Assembly (NCBI GenBank): GCA_035634255.1
Contig: DASQDI010000140.1
Location: forward strand, 1-64,000
Direction of reading: 5' to 3'
Source: DATLMR01 sp035634255
GTDB taxonomy: Bacteria; Acidobacteriota; Blastocatellia; UBA7656
Length of the DNA stretch: 64,000 nucleotides
This document shows positions 14,209 through 23,042 of the stretch, piece by piece. The notes beneath the pieces are model-generated. The model made no database searches. It was not told the origin of the DNA and saw nothing but the letters and a program-made list of their open reading frames with translations. Position 1 is the stretch's first letter; each line of letters begins with the position of its first letter. A program made the position numbers and the translations under genes.

Positions 14209-16863
14209 ATGCCGTTACTATCTCGCCTCTCAAGTCTGTGGCGCAACCTGTTCCGCAAGGCCCGGATGGAACAGGAGCTGGCGGAAGAGATCGATGCTTA
14301 TACGGAGATGCTCGTCGATCTCAAGATCGAGAAGGGGCTCAACCCTGGAGAGGCGCGCCGCGTGGCCCTGATCGAACTCGGGGGGAAGGAGCAAATAAAA
14401 GAGAAAGTTCGGGAGGTGAGTGTGGGACATTATCTTGAGACACTGTGGCAGGATTTACGCTTCGGGCTTCGGATGCTGCGTAAGAATCCGGGTTTTACGG
14501 CCGTAGCTGTTCTCACGCTGACTATCGGCATCGGCGCTAACGTGGCCATCTTCAGCGTCGTTTACGGGGTCCTGCTACAGCCCTTGCCTTACGCCGAGGG
14601 CGACCGTCTGGTTACTCTCATACAGGCGTACCCGCAGAAGGGCCTGAGCACCTGGGGGATCTCGCAGGCCAACTTCGCCCTTTACCGAGACCAGAACCGC
14701 GTCTTCGAAAAGGTCGCCGCCTACACCCCGGCGGGCTTCAACCTGACTGGCGGCGACAGCCCCGAACGCCTTCAGGCGGCGTCGGTCACGGTCGATTTTT
14801 TCGACGTTCTGGGAGTACAGCCCGGTTGGGGGAGGGCCTTTCTACCGGAAGAGGATACGCCGGGAAAAAACCTCGTTTGCATTATCAGCTATGGGCTCTG
14901 GCAGAGGCGTTTCGGGGGGGACTTGCAAATGCTGGGGAAACCGCTGCTGCTCAACAACGTCCCCACCGAAGTCGTAGGTATTATGCCGCCCGGCTTCGCG
15001 TACCCGAACCGCAACGTCGAGCTTTGGCTTCCCGTCGGCTTGAACCCTCAAAGGCTCTCTCCCTACACGCTCGTCGGCATTGCCCGCCTTAAACCGGCGG
15101 TGTCGGCCGTTCAGGCAGAGGCGGAAACCACAGATATTTTCTGGAATGCCGCGCAGGAGAACCCGGCCATTGCCGGGGCGACCGTAGCGCCGCCGGAAGG
15201 CGCGGACATGAAAACCATCGTCAGGCCGCTCAAAGATGTAATAGTCGGCGAGACAAAGACGCCTTTGCTGATCCTGTTAGGCGCGGTCGGGCTTGTCCTG
15301 CTGATCGTCTGCGCCAACGTTGCCAACCTTTTGCTGGTGCGGGCCGCTTCGCGCACGAGGGAATTCGCTTTTCGCTTCGCGCTGGGGGCGAGCGCCGGGC
15401 GCGTGATCCGGCAACTGCTCACCGAGAGTTTATTGCTGGGGCTGATCGGAGGCGTCACGGGCACCACGCTCGCGTACCTGGGAGTGCGGCTATTGCGGCA
15501 GTTGCCCGCGCTTCAACAGTTGCCCCGCCTGGAAGAAGTGAGCGTCAACCCGACGGTCCTCGCATTTACGGCGGCCTTATCGGTGTTGACCGGCCTGCTC
15601 TTCGGCTTAGCTCCGGCGTTGCGGACTTACCAAATAGGGTTGCTGACAGGGATGCGCGAAGGTATGCGGGGCAGCGCAGGGCCCATCAACCGGCGGCTCA
15701 ACAGCGTGCTCGTCTCCGCGCAGTTCGCGCTCTGTCTCGTCCTGCTGATCGGCGCGGGGCTGTTGCTAAAAAGCTTCCAGCGCATGCTCTCGGTCAGCCC
15801 CGGCTTTCAGCCGGAGCACGTCCTTTCCATGCGCCTGGCTCTGCCCAACAACAAGTACGCGAACGCCGAACAGTCGGCGCAGTTTTATGAGAGCCTGCTC
15901 GAACGTGTGCGCAGCCTGCCGGGCATCCGGAGCGCGGGAGTGGTCTCTTATCTGCCCTTCGGCGGCAACGGCGAAGCGGACGGCTTCATCGTCGAAGGGC
16001 ACGAGCCGGAATCCGGCGGCGTTGCGCCGAACGCTCAAATCCGCGTGGTGAGCCCCGGTTATATACAGACTCTCGAAATCCCGCTACTGCGCGGGCGCGA
16101 TTTCCTCCCCAGTGACCGCGCGGATTCGCCTCTAGTCGCGATGGTGGACGAAACGCTGGCGCGGCGCTACTGGGCGGACGGGGACGCAATCGGCAAACGG
16201 ATTCGATTCTCCTGGTCCGACCAATGGATGACGATTGTCGGCGTCACGGCAGGAGTCAAGAACAGGAATTTGAGGGAGACAGCCGAGCCCCATCTTTATT
16301 ACCCGCACGCTCAGGACCCATCGCGGCAGATGTACCTGACGGTGCGCACGGCCGCGGAACCCACCTCTGCCACGGCCGCCATCCAAAGCGAAGTCCGGGC
16401 GCTCGACGCGAACCTTCCGGTGTGGAAAGTTCAGACGCTGACGGAGGCCGTGGGCCAGACGTTGAACAACCAGCGCCTGACGAACACGTTGCTGACGGTC
16501 TTTGCGCTGTTGGCGGTCCTGCTCGCGGCCATAGGAATCTACGGCGTGATGTCGCTTTACGTCAGTAACCGCACGAAAGAATTCGGCATCCGTCTGGCGC
16601 TCGGGGCACAGCCCGTGGTCCTGCTGCGCTCGGTTCTACGGCAGGGGCTGGCATTGGCACTGGCCGGAGTCGTGGTCGGGACGATCATCGCCGTCGCCCT
16701 GACGCGGATGCTCGCCAGCCTGCTGTTCGAGGTCAGCGCCACCGACCCGGCGATTTTCATCGGCGTGCCGTTGCTGCTGGTCGCGGTCGCACTACTCGCC
16801 TGCTACATACCGGCCCGGAGGGCCATGCGGGTGGACCCGTTGGAGGCTCTAAGATATGAATGA
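14209..16863 (+). CDS. ADOP-family MacB/FtsX-type permease
   Basis: 884 residues, preceded by AAAGGGAGGG. Residues 1-85 are the ADOP N-terminal helical domain (RMEQELAEEIDAYTEMLVDL). NPGFTAVAVLTLTIGIGANV is the first TM segment, followed by a periplasmic MacB-core domain and an FtsX block (CANVANLLLVRAASRTREFA). The second half ends in an FtsX block with IPARRAMRVDPLEALRYE. Function, substrate and ATPase partner are unknown. Unlike the gene at 7181-9865 it has no PadR gene directly upstream, but it has a strong promoter with two palindromes. It is transcribed alone; 235 bp separate it from the SnoaL-like gene, in which nothing was recognised. Confidence 0.93.
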   Translation: MPLLSRLSSLWRNLFRKARMEQELAEEIDAYTEMLVDLKIEKGLNPGEARRVALIELGGKEQIKEKVREVSVGHYLETLWQDLRFGLRMLRKNPGFTAVAVLTLTIGIGANVAIFSVVYGVLLQPLPYAEGDRLVTLIQAYPQKGLSTWGISQANFALYRDQNRVFEKVAAYTPAGFNLTGGDSPERLQAASVTVDFFDVLGVQPGWGRAFLPEEDTPGKNLVCIISYGLWQRRFGGDLQMLGKPLLLNNVPTEVVGIMPPGFAYPNRNVELWLPVGLNPQRLSPYTLVGIARLKPAVSAVQAEAETTDIFWNAAQENPAIAGATVAPPEGADMKTIVRPLKDVIVGETKTPLLILLGAVGLVLLIVCANVANLLLVRAASRTREFAFRFALGASAGRVIRQLLTESLLLGLIGGVTGTTLAYLGVRLLRQLPALQQLPRLEEVSVNPTVLAFTAALSVLTGLLFGLAPALRTYQIGLLTGMREGMRGSAGPINRRLNSVLVSAQFALCLVLLIGAGLLLKSFQRMLSVSPGFQPEHVLSMRLALPNNKYANAEQSAQFYESLLERVRSLPGIRSAGVVSYLPFGGNGEADGFIVEGHEPESGGVAPNAQIRVVSPGYIQTLEIPLLRGRDFLPSDRADSPLVAMVDETLARRYWADGDAIGKRIRFSWSDQWMTIVGVTAGVKNRNLRETAEPHLYYPHAQDPSRQMYLTVRTAAEPTSATAAIQSEVRALDANLPVWKVQTLTEAVGQTLNNQRLTNTLLTVFALLAVLLAAIGIYGVMSLYVSNRTKEFGIRLALGAQPVVLLRSVLRQGLALALAGVVVGTIIAVALTRMLASLLFEVSATDPAIFIGVPLLLVAVALLACYIPARRAMRVDPLEALRYE

Positions 16864-17097
16864 CTGCCGCATTCCGGTTTAGCGGGAACATCCACATACC
16901 TGCGAGAGCGGAACCTCAAAAGTGATACTCTACCGAGCGGGTGTCATCCCGAGCCACTTTGATGTATAACGTGCTTGGGTGCCTTTTTACCTCCCGCCCT
17001 GTCGCCGGGTACTAGACCGGCCCCGGCAGGTGCGAGGCTGAAGGTATCGGAGCGAGTAAAAATACTCCTTACTAATAATCAAACAGGAGATTCATAA

Positions 17098-17502
17098 ATG
17101 AGCCTCGAACAAAACAAGAAAATAGCATCAGAGTTCTTCGCCCTCTTCAGCGCGAGCGATGTCGCCGGCGCTTTGGACCTTATGACCGATGACGCCACCT
17201 GGTGGATAGCTGGCAAGCCGGAGCAGATGCCGGTGGCGGGGGCCCACAGCAAGGAGCAGATTGCCCGCCTCCTCCATAACATGGTCGGTCAGTTACCGAA
17301 CGGATTGAAGATGACGGTTAAGGGTGTCATCGCCGAAGGCGACAAGGTGGCCCTGGAGGCCGAATCCTATGGCGAGCTGCGGAACGGCCGGATTTACAAC
17401 CAGCAGTATCACTTCGTGCTGACCCTCCGCGATGGGCGCATCAGCGCGATCAAGGAATATCTTGACACGCAGCACGTCTTCGCCACATGGTTTCAGCATT
17501 GA
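17098..17502 (+). CDS. SnoaL-like / NTF2-fold protein
   Basis: 134 residues, preceded by ACAGGAG. The sequence follows the NTF2 fold: N-terminal helix NKKIASEFFALFSASDVAGA, then LDLMTDDATWWI, a helix with KEQIARLLHNMVGQL, and sheet strands ending QYHFVLTLRDGRISAIKEYL. GRISAIKEYLDTQHV is typical of ketosteroid-isomerase-like SnoaL proteins. Family members bind small hydrophobic ligands or act as isomerases or cyclases; the substrate cannot be told. It is a single gene with no operon partner. Confidence 0.88.
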   Translation: MSLEQNKKIASEFFALFSASDVAGALDLMTDDATWWIAGKPEQMPVAGAHSKEQIARLLHNMVGQLPNGLKMTVKGVIAEGDKVALEAESYGELRNGRIYNQQYHFVLTLRDGRISAIKEYLDTQHVFATWFQH

Positions 17503-17517
17503 TGCCTGAATAGATTG

Positions 17518-17603
17518 AAGTGCCGGCGGCTCGTCCCGGCCGGAGCGTGTCTATCAAAGCCCGCTGTCTAGCAGGGTATTGAAGACCTACTCGGCCGGCA
17601 CTT
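17518..17603. repeat. perfect 10-bp inverted repeat bounding 86 bp
   Basis: AAGTGCCGGC at 17518-17527 is the exact complement of GCCGGCACTT at 17594-17603. It starts 15 nt after the SnoaL-like stop codon. It may be a long terminator-like hairpin or a miniature element. Confidence 0.5.
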
Positions 17604-17639
17604 TGATATTGATGGCTACTGCGAGTTTATTTCGCCTTA

Positions 17640-17669
17640 TTGAAGCAGCTCCCGATTATGTGATATAAC
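17640..17669 (+). promoter_or_regulatory. promoter-like block similar to that of the sulfatase
   Basis: TTGAAG at 17640-17645, 18 nt, then TATAAC at 17664-17669. The surrounding ATGTGATATAACCCACCC closely repeats the sulfatase promoter region (ATGTGATATAACTCACCC, 11410-11427). It lies 170 nt before the gene at 17840. Confidence 0.45.
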
Positions 17670-17779
17670 CCACCCTCTATTGAAATCGGCTGTAGTTAAT
17701 GGCCTTCTCCCATTAGGCAACTCAGAGCCGTACTATATAACGAACAGGCAGATAATCCTGAAATAGCTGTGCTATGCAT

Positions 17780-17809
17780 TTGACGTATAGCGCGCCTGAG
17801 CTTTATGAC
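17780..17809 (+). promoter_or_regulatory. promoter candidate for the 17840 gene
   Basis: TTGACG at 17780-17785, 18 nt, then TATGAC at 17804-17809, again followed by TCACCC. The gene starts 31 nt further on. Confidence 0.45.
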
Positions 17810-17839
17810 TCACCCTGTTGTTGAATAAGAAGCAACCGT

Positions 17840-18322
17840 ATGAAGATTTACTCATTCAGGCTGATAATCTTTGTGACCGTATCGATACCTTGCTATGTGG
17901 CATGTTCCAGGATTAATTCGCCAAGTAATTTCCTGAGTAGCTTCTCGCTCATTGAGACAATTAAGCGGATGAACGTACAAGGGACCGAGGTTACCCCAGG
18001 CTCAACGACAGCGTCAGTGGGCGACCTGAGCCCCTTTCGGCATGACTTCGACCTGGAGGTCATAATCGAAGAGTCAATGGCCGATAGATTCGATGAGGAT
18101 GGTTTTCTATCCAGATTGAAAGAAGAGATTACGCGGGAAGTTAATAATTCATGTGTCAAAGTTAATGGCAGTGGCAGTGGTAACAACAATTTTAATATCG
18201 ATTACCATACGGGGAAGCATCATGGTTGGGTTGAAGTAATAGGGGCGCGAACTGAGAAGAACAAATACAGGGTATGGTGCATTATAAGGGAAATAGTTCC
18301 GGATGACGCAGGCAAGAACTGA
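17840..18322 (+). CDS. putative exported protein of unknown function (cassette-like)
   Basis: 160 residues. The N-terminus is a signal sequence (about 6-21) ending YVAC at residues 19-22, which could be a weak lipobox. The mature part has an acidic region, DFDLEVIIEESMADRFDEDG, and ends in beta strands (GWVEVIGARTEKNKYRVWCI). No family is recognised. The DNA is clearly AT-richer than that of neighbouring core genes. Fifteen nt after the stop codon begins an attC-like hairpin, the arrangement of a gene cassette. A promoter candidate lies just upstream. Confidence 0.65.
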   Translation: MKIYSFRLIIFVTVSIPCYVACSRINSPSNFLSSFSLIETIKRMNVQGTEVTPGSTTASVGDLSPFRHDFDLEVIIEESMADRFDEDGFLSRLKEEITREVNNSCVKVNGSGSGNNNFNIDYHTGKHHGWVEVIGARTEKNKYRVWCIIREIVPDDAGKN

Positions 18323-18337
18323 GTCGCCATAGACTGC

Positions 18338-18430
18338 GCCTAACAATCGCGCGCAACGGAGCCGCGCAAGCGAGGTTCGCATGATCCCTTCAACGCTCCG
18401 TGCGTGGCCCGTTGATGCATGGCGATAGGC
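18338..18430 (+). repeat. attC-like site 1
   Basis: 93 bp beginning GCCTAAC, which fits the integron R'' consensus RYYYAAC, and ending GATAGGC, which differs from the R' consensus GTTRRRY only at its second base. GCCTA pairs with TAGGC, CAACGG near the left arm pairs with CCGTTG on the right, and GGAGC pairs with GCTCC inside. It begins 15 nt after the 17840 gene. Confidence 0.5.
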
Positions 18431-18600
18431 GGTTTCTCGTCGTGAAATACGTTGTCAACTGCAAAATAGTTGGTAGAATGCTCGCTCGTTACCAACTTGG
18501 TAATCACAACTCGTGTTTCCTTATGTCAGCTGGCAGTTCGAGTCTAAGGTTCTCGCCCCTACTGTGACGAATAGAAATTTATAATAAAGGAGAAATAATC

Positions 18601-19044
18601 ATGCTCAAAACCTCACTTATGTCTCTATTCCTCTTTTGGGTTCATTTTAATAGTTCCCAATAGTGGACATAGGCTGGACCACGTCATAGCCGCTGGCGGT
18701 CAGTTTACCGAAACCCTTTATATTGGGCGATACAGCAGCACCTGGACTGCTATGCCGTGGAACTAGGAGAAACGGAATTATCTCAAACTGGGAGATGGAT
18801 TCTATCTATTGATGCAAATGGTAAGGTCACAGGCAAAGAAACAAATAACGTGAATGATAGAACCGCAGATCTAAGCGGTGCTATTAACGAAGAGGATAGC
18901 ATCAAGCTTATCCTTGGGTACCCCAATGAAGCATCCATAGTCAAGGGGACGGTTATAAAAACGAAGAGAGGCCATCTGAAGGGAACGTTAAGCCAATCCG
19001 GTAAAGTTATTTGGACGATTGAAATCGATTCACTACCCGAATAG
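18601..19044 (+). pseudogene. broken gene for a small secreted beta-rich protein
   Basis: AAAGGAG precedes an ATG at 18601 that opens a signal-peptide-like MLKTSLMSLFLFWVHF and then hits TAG at 18661. The adjacent frame continues VIAAGGQFTETLYIGRYSST and stops at about 18766. The first frame resumes with ELGETELSQTGRWILSIDAN and runs to a TAG at 19042-19044. The three pieces in order make a single coherent protein: signal peptide, a TLYIGRYSSTWTA segment, and a GRWILSIDANGKVTGKETNN beta-sheet domain. Two frameshifts are needed to join them. Either the gene is dead or the assembly carries indels. An attC-like site follows 26 nt after the stop. Confidence 0.6.
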
Positions 19045-19070
19045 CGATTGATCTAGTGTGAAAGGACAGC

Positions 19071-19168
19071 ACCTAACAAGCGCATACAACGGAGCGGGCA
19101 TCGGTTCTGATTGGTTAATCCGGTTAATCCATGGCCGTCGGCCGCACCCGCTGATGCGAGGGTTGGGC
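19071..19168 (+). repeat. attC-like site 2 (best example)
   Basis: 98 bp from ACCTAAC (fits RYYYAAC) to GTTGGGC (fits GTTRRRY). After 3 nt the left L-box CGCAT matches ATGCG on the right, again 3 nt from the R' box. Inside, AGCGGG pairs with CCCGCT. This order of simple sites and imperfect pairing is the architecture of integron attC sites. It sits 26 nt after the broken gene and 14 nt before the next start codon. Confidence 0.6.
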
Positions 19169-19182
19169 AAAGGCATGGCATT

Positions 19183-20628
19183 ATGCAGATAAAACTCAAA
19201 CACTCGGTTATTAAGTTAGTTGGTTTAGTAGCCTCCGGGATTTTATTAGGCGGGTCTTTCTTAGATGCGGTGAGTAACTCGCTCTCCTTAATTTCCAAAC
19301 GTGCGACTTATACGTTGACGGCCATACTAGTGGTGTCTGCTATTGCTGCTCATCTTTACTTAAAAAAACGCCCTCTCACAATAACTTATGAGGATGAAAA
19401 TATAGAACGATATGAAGGATTAAACGTAAAATTCTTAGCCGCGTTACTTGGTATAATCATCGTTTTGTGGGTTCCGAGGCTGTTCGATATAGGGGCAAGT
19501 TCTGGGGATAAGCCAGTGTCTGCCACCCCTACGCCGACACCCACCCCTCTCCCAAAAATGAGTAATGAAGCTTTACTACAGAAACGATTAGTCCCCTGGG
19601 TGGATCGTGTATTTATATCACAAGCTGAAAACGGGGGCATTAAAGTCAATGCACTGGACCCTTCATCAAAGCCTCAAGTCTGGACTACGGCACAATGTAT
19701 TAAAGGGGTTCTTGCGTCCCAGATAAGCATCGACAAATACGCTCCCCAAATTAAATCCGCTTTCGATTACATAGAGCGGGCGCGCCGCGATGAACCAGAA
19801 GAAGGCTGGGGTATTTTTGAGGAGAGGGAAAAAACAGTGACTGAGATCGCTGGTTGGGTGACCCTGGCCTATGTCGAGTCAGTTGAATCGAAAACGGCAA
19901 TATGGAATAGCTCCGAACTGCCGGACGTTCTTAATCGCATACAACGTGATCTTGACCATATAATACAGAGACAGAGGGAAGATGGGGGCTGGCGCCCTAT
20001 CGTAGAAGACCACCCAGGATTCACGAGGGCCTACTCAACCATCATCGCTCTCTGGAGTTTGGTGGAAGCAAGACGCTCATCAGTTATATACAAGGTAATC
20101 GGCAGTCGCTACGATACTAATATCCGTGAAGGTATAATGTGGCTCTTGTCACACTATGATGAAAGTTTAGGCTGGGTCCCTAACCCCAATAGGGGCCACC
20201 AGGACGAACGCTTTGATGGTCTTACCGCTCAAACGCTGTTTGTTTTATCCCGTGCAGAAAAGGATTTCGGGTTTCTGGAAACTGAAAACATCTATGTGAA
20301 GGCGGAAAAGCAGTTCGCTAACCATAAAGAATTATCTGCCCGGTCCGTAACGGCCAACAACCGCGTCCCTGATATAGATTCATCAGATTTTCGCCCTTCA
20401 AAATACCAGGCGGAGACTTCGACATTCCTATGGTTTCCTTGGTCATTTTTGGAATTAACACACCTATCAACCGACACAAGTCTGTCGCCGGATGAACAGC
20501 AGGCGGCTGCACAGCTACGCTTTAAGTTGTTAGAATCTGGCGCTGATCAACTTGTTAGATTTGTAGAGCGGCACCCATTATATGTTTTAGGAGAAGTATT
20601 ATTTTGCTTATCCAGCAGCATCAATTAA
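19183..20628 (+). CDS. membrane-anchored prenyltransferase/squalene-oxidase-repeat-like protein
   Basis: 481 residues. The ATG at 19183 is preferred because AAAGG lies about 10 nt upstream and the longer frame would run into the attC-like site. The N-terminus has three hydrophobic segments (about 12-28, 43-60 and 84-104), then a Thr-Pro repeat linker (TPTPTPTPLP), then an all-helical domain of about 350 residues. That domain has QRQREDGGWRPIVEDHPGFT and WVPNPNRGHQDERFDGLTAQ motifs, like the QW-type repeats of alpha/alpha-toroid terpene cyclases and prenyltransferases. The catalytic DCTAE or DxDD residues of squalene/hopene cyclases are not seen, so enzyme function is doubtful. It is AT-rich and lies directly after attC-like site 2. 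Confidence 0.65.
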   Translation: MQIKLKHSVIKLVGLVASGILLGGSFLDAVSNSLSLISKRATYTLTAILVVSAIAAHLYLKKRPLTITYEDENIERYEGLNVKFLAALLGIIIVLWVPRLFDIGASSGDKPVSATPTPTPTPLPKMSNEALLQKRLVPWVDRVFISQAENGGIKVNALDPSSKPQVWTTAQCIKGVLASQISIDKYAPQIKSAFDYIERARRDEPEEGWGIFEEREKTVTEIAGWVTLAYVESVESKTAIWNSSELPDVLNRIQRDLDHIIQRQREDGGWRPIVEDHPGFTRAYSTIIALWSLVEARRSSVIYKVIGSRYDTNIREGIMWLLSHYDESLGWVPNPNRGHQDERFDGLTAQTLFVLSRAEKDFGFLETENIYVKAEKQFANHKELSARSVTANNRVPDIDSSDFRPSKYQAETSTFLWFPWSFLELTHLSTDTSLSPDEQQAAAQLRFKLLESGADQLVRFVERHPLYVLGEVLFCLSSSIN

Positions 20629-20689
20629 GCCACTCACAAAGTGCAAGGCTTACAGCAATACTAACTCGAAATAGGAGAGTACACCAAAG

Positions 20690-21250
20690 ATGAATAAGAT
20701 TAAGAATAGTCTGCTTGTTGCAATTAGCATCGTAGCACTGTTAAGTGCCATGTTCGTATCTATAACCTCCTTGAGATCATCTGCTTTATCTGCACCCTCT
20801 ATCTCACTAGTTAAGGGCGATATGGGAGTGGCGATCACTCACATACCAACCTCGAGTTCGGTAAACACATCTCCGCTTGTTGAAGAATTCGCTTTTGGGC
20901 TTAAGGGTTTCAAGATGGATCACCATTCTGGAGATAGGAATCTAAACATTACGATTCGATACGTGTTTAAGTCTGGTATATCCGATGCCGCATATCCAGA
21001 CTATGGACCAATAATCAAGGGCGTGAAGGATTTTCTTACTAACTACCCAAATGAAGTAGATTACTGGGAGATTATCAATAAAAGACTCACCCTCATGGTT
21101 CTTGAGAAAACCCCAGTAATATCAAGTATAACAAGTGAAATTCAGGTATCTTCTTCTGGCCCGGATTCTTATTTTCATTCGAGCATTGTAACACGCAACC
21201 GCTCCAGCTTGAGTAAACAAGATCGTAAGAAACGTAATCGTGTGAGGTAA
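20690..21250 (+). CDS. exported protein of unknown function (cassette-like)
   Basis: 186 residues, preceded by AGGAGAG at a good distance. Residues 1-32 form a signal peptide (ISIVALLSAMFVSI). The central part reads LNITIRYVFKSG, then a helix with FLTNYPNEVDYWEIINKRLT and a strand SITSEIQVSS. This fold-like pattern resembles uncharacterised proteins that I cannot name. The C-terminus is very basic (KQDRKKRNRVR). It follows the toroid protein by 61 nt on the same strand, with its own ribosome-binding site, and is followed after 23 nt by attC-like site 3. The two genes may therefore share one cassette. Confidence 0.65.
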   Translation: MNKIKNSLLVAISIVALLSAMFVSITSLRSSALSAPSISLVKGDMGVAITHIPTSSSVNTSPLVEEFAFGLKGFKMDHHSGDRNLNITIRYVFKSGISDAAYPDYGPIIKGVKDFLTNYPNEVDYWEIINKRLTLMVLEKTPVISSITSEIQVSSSGPDSYFHSSIVTRNRSSLSKQDRKKRNRVR

Positions 21251-21273
21251 GCCATTAAAGGCCTTGACCATGT

Positions 21274-21370
21274 GCCTAACAACCGCAGCTCTGTAGGCCG
21301 CGAATCGAGTTTATCAAGCCCCATTAGTTCTGTGTGCTACCCGCTGGCGCTACGCACAGGACGATAAGAC
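21274..21370 (+). repeat. attC-like site 3 (weakest)
   Basis: 97 bp starting GCCTAACAACCG and ending CGATAAGAC, which is close to the end of site 1 (CGATAGGC). Internal GTGTGC and GCGCTACGCACA segments can form a hairpin. Length, position 23 nt after a stop codon, and both ends agree with the other two sites, but pairing of the arms is poorer. Confidence 0.4.
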
Positions 21371-21782
21371 TTGAAGGGTGAATCAAAACCGATGGGACAA
21401 AATCATTAGTCAAGAAGGACGATATGACGGGAAGCGGCTATAAAACTGCTTATCTTAGCCTGGCGGTCCCTTTTTAAGATGCCCTCACTTTTCCTCACCT
21501 GACTCTTGGCTCCACTGGCCCAACTGGCCCTGCGGATCATACTCTAAAGCTGAGGCCCTTACAGCTATCGCGGCATTGAGCGTTCGTCGGAAAAGTAATA
21601 CAGTTAATGGCTCCGGGCCTCTTCCGGGTCGTGAAGAGGCGGATTTATGATGCGAGACGCCTCACCGTCATGTGATGTACTCAAAGTGTGGCAGGAAGAA
21701 ATTGCCACCCTCAGCGGTATTGATAAAACCCGTATCCCTCACACAACCCCAAATCTTTCTGACTGCTGAAAGGAGTTCCGCA
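21371..21782. other. intergenic stretch between the cassette-like region and core genes
   Basis: No gene is supported. TCATGTGATGTACTC at about 21668 resembles the sulfatase promoter block, but it lacks a good -35. The ribosome-binding site AAAGGAG of the next gene is at its right end. Confidence 0.5.
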
Positions 21783-22844
21783 ATGGCTGTTAATGAAGAA
21801 AAACTTAATCTGTTGTTGGGCAATGGCATCACGGATTTCGGGGCCGCTTTCCACGCCGGGCTCGTCGTCATCGGAGAAAGTCTTGGCCTTTACAAGGCGC
21901 TCGCTCAGGCGGAAGAACCTCTGACGCCCGCCGAGCTGGCACGGCGCACCAATACCAGCGAGCGCTACCTGCGCGAGTGGCTCTGCGCGCAGGCGGCGGG
22001 AGGCTATGTCGAATACGACCCGGCGACCCAGCGCTATTCCCTTTCGGAAGAGCAGGCCTTCGCGCTGGCCGACGAGACGAGCCCGGCTTATCTGCCCGGA
22101 GCCTTCCTCATCGCCGTCTCCGCGCTTCGCGCCGTGCCGAACATGATCGAGCGGTTCCGCACCGGGGAGGGCCTGGGCTGGCACGAGCATGACCACGGGT
22201 TGTTTCGCGGGACCGAGATGTTTTTCCGCCCCGGCTACGCCGCCAATCTGGTCAATTCATGGATTCCGGCTCTCGACGGCGTCGAAGAGAAGTTGAAAGC
22301 GGGCGCGAAAGCCGCCGACGTCGGCTGCGGGCTCGGCGCTTCTACAATCCTGATGGCTCAGGCTTACCCCAACTCGACTTTCGTCGGCTTCGATTACCAC
22401 GACAAGTCTATCGAGATGGCGCGGCAGAGGGCCGATCAGAGCGGGGTCGGCGAGCGGGTGAGTTTTGTGGTCGCCCGCGCGAAAGATTACCCCGGCAACG
22501 ATTACGATTTCGTGACCTTCTTTGACTGCCTGCACGACATGGGCGACCCCGTGGGCGCGGCCGCTCACGTCAAAGAGTCTTTAGCCCCTGACGGGACATG
22601 GATGATCGTCGAGCCTTTCGCCAACGATGAAGTCCAAAATAACCTGAACCCCATCGGCCGCGCTTTCTACTCGGCCTCGACTCTCATCTGCACGCCCGCT
22701 TCGCTGTCGCAGGAAGTCGGCCTGGCGCTTGGGGCTCAGGCTGGCGAAGCGCGGATGCGCGAGGTCGTCACCAAAGGCGGCTTCAGCCGATTCCGGCGGG
22801 CGACACAAACGCCTTTTAATCTGGTGTACGAGGCTAAACCCTGA
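21783..22844 (+). CDS. class I SAM-dependent methyltransferase with N-terminal winged helix
   Basis: 353 residues. The start at 21783 follows AAAGGAG by 7 nt; the longer frame upstream has none. Residues 1-90 form a winged-helix-like domain (ELARRTNTSERYLREWLCAQ) as in O-methyltransferases and Rv2258c-like proteins. The Rossmann domain follows: motif I ADVGCGLGASTILMAQ, acidic loop FVGFDYHDKSIEMAR, motif VTFFDCLHDMGDP and post-motif APDGTWMIVEP. The substrate is unknown; relatives act on small molecules. It is the first gene of a + strand group (methyltransferase, DHFR-like protein, lipoprotein, esterase), but gaps of 198 and 46 nt make a single operon uncertain. Confidence 0.9.
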   Translation: MAVNEEKLNLLLGNGITDFGAAFHAGLVVIGESLGLYKALAQAEEPLTPAELARRTNTSERYLREWLCAQAAGGYVEYDPATQRYSLSEEQAFALADETSPAYLPGAFLIAVSALRAVPNMIERFRTGEGLGWHEHDHGLFRGTEMFFRPGYAANLVNSWIPALDGVEEKLKAGAKAADVGCGLGASTILMAQAYPNSTFVGFDYHDKSIEMARQRADQSGVGERVSFVVARAKDYPGNDYDFVTFFDCLHDMGDPVGAAAHVKESLAPDGTWMIVEPFANDEVQNNLNPIGRAFYSASTLICTPASLSQEVGLALGAQAGEARMREVVTKGGFSRFRRATQTPFNLVYEAKP

Positions 22845-23042
22845 CCCCTTCCCGCGAGAACGTGCGGCGGCCGCGCCGCGCGAGGGGCTCGCGGAGAGCC
22901 CCGGAAGATTTCGGCAGAAGGCCCTAACGCCTGAGTGTACCCAGGCCCGCAGCCCCGGTTCGATGACCTCATCCAATCGCCGCCTGCGGGCCTGGTGATG
23001 CCGAATTTCACGAGCAGGCACGCCTTACGACGGGAGATAATA

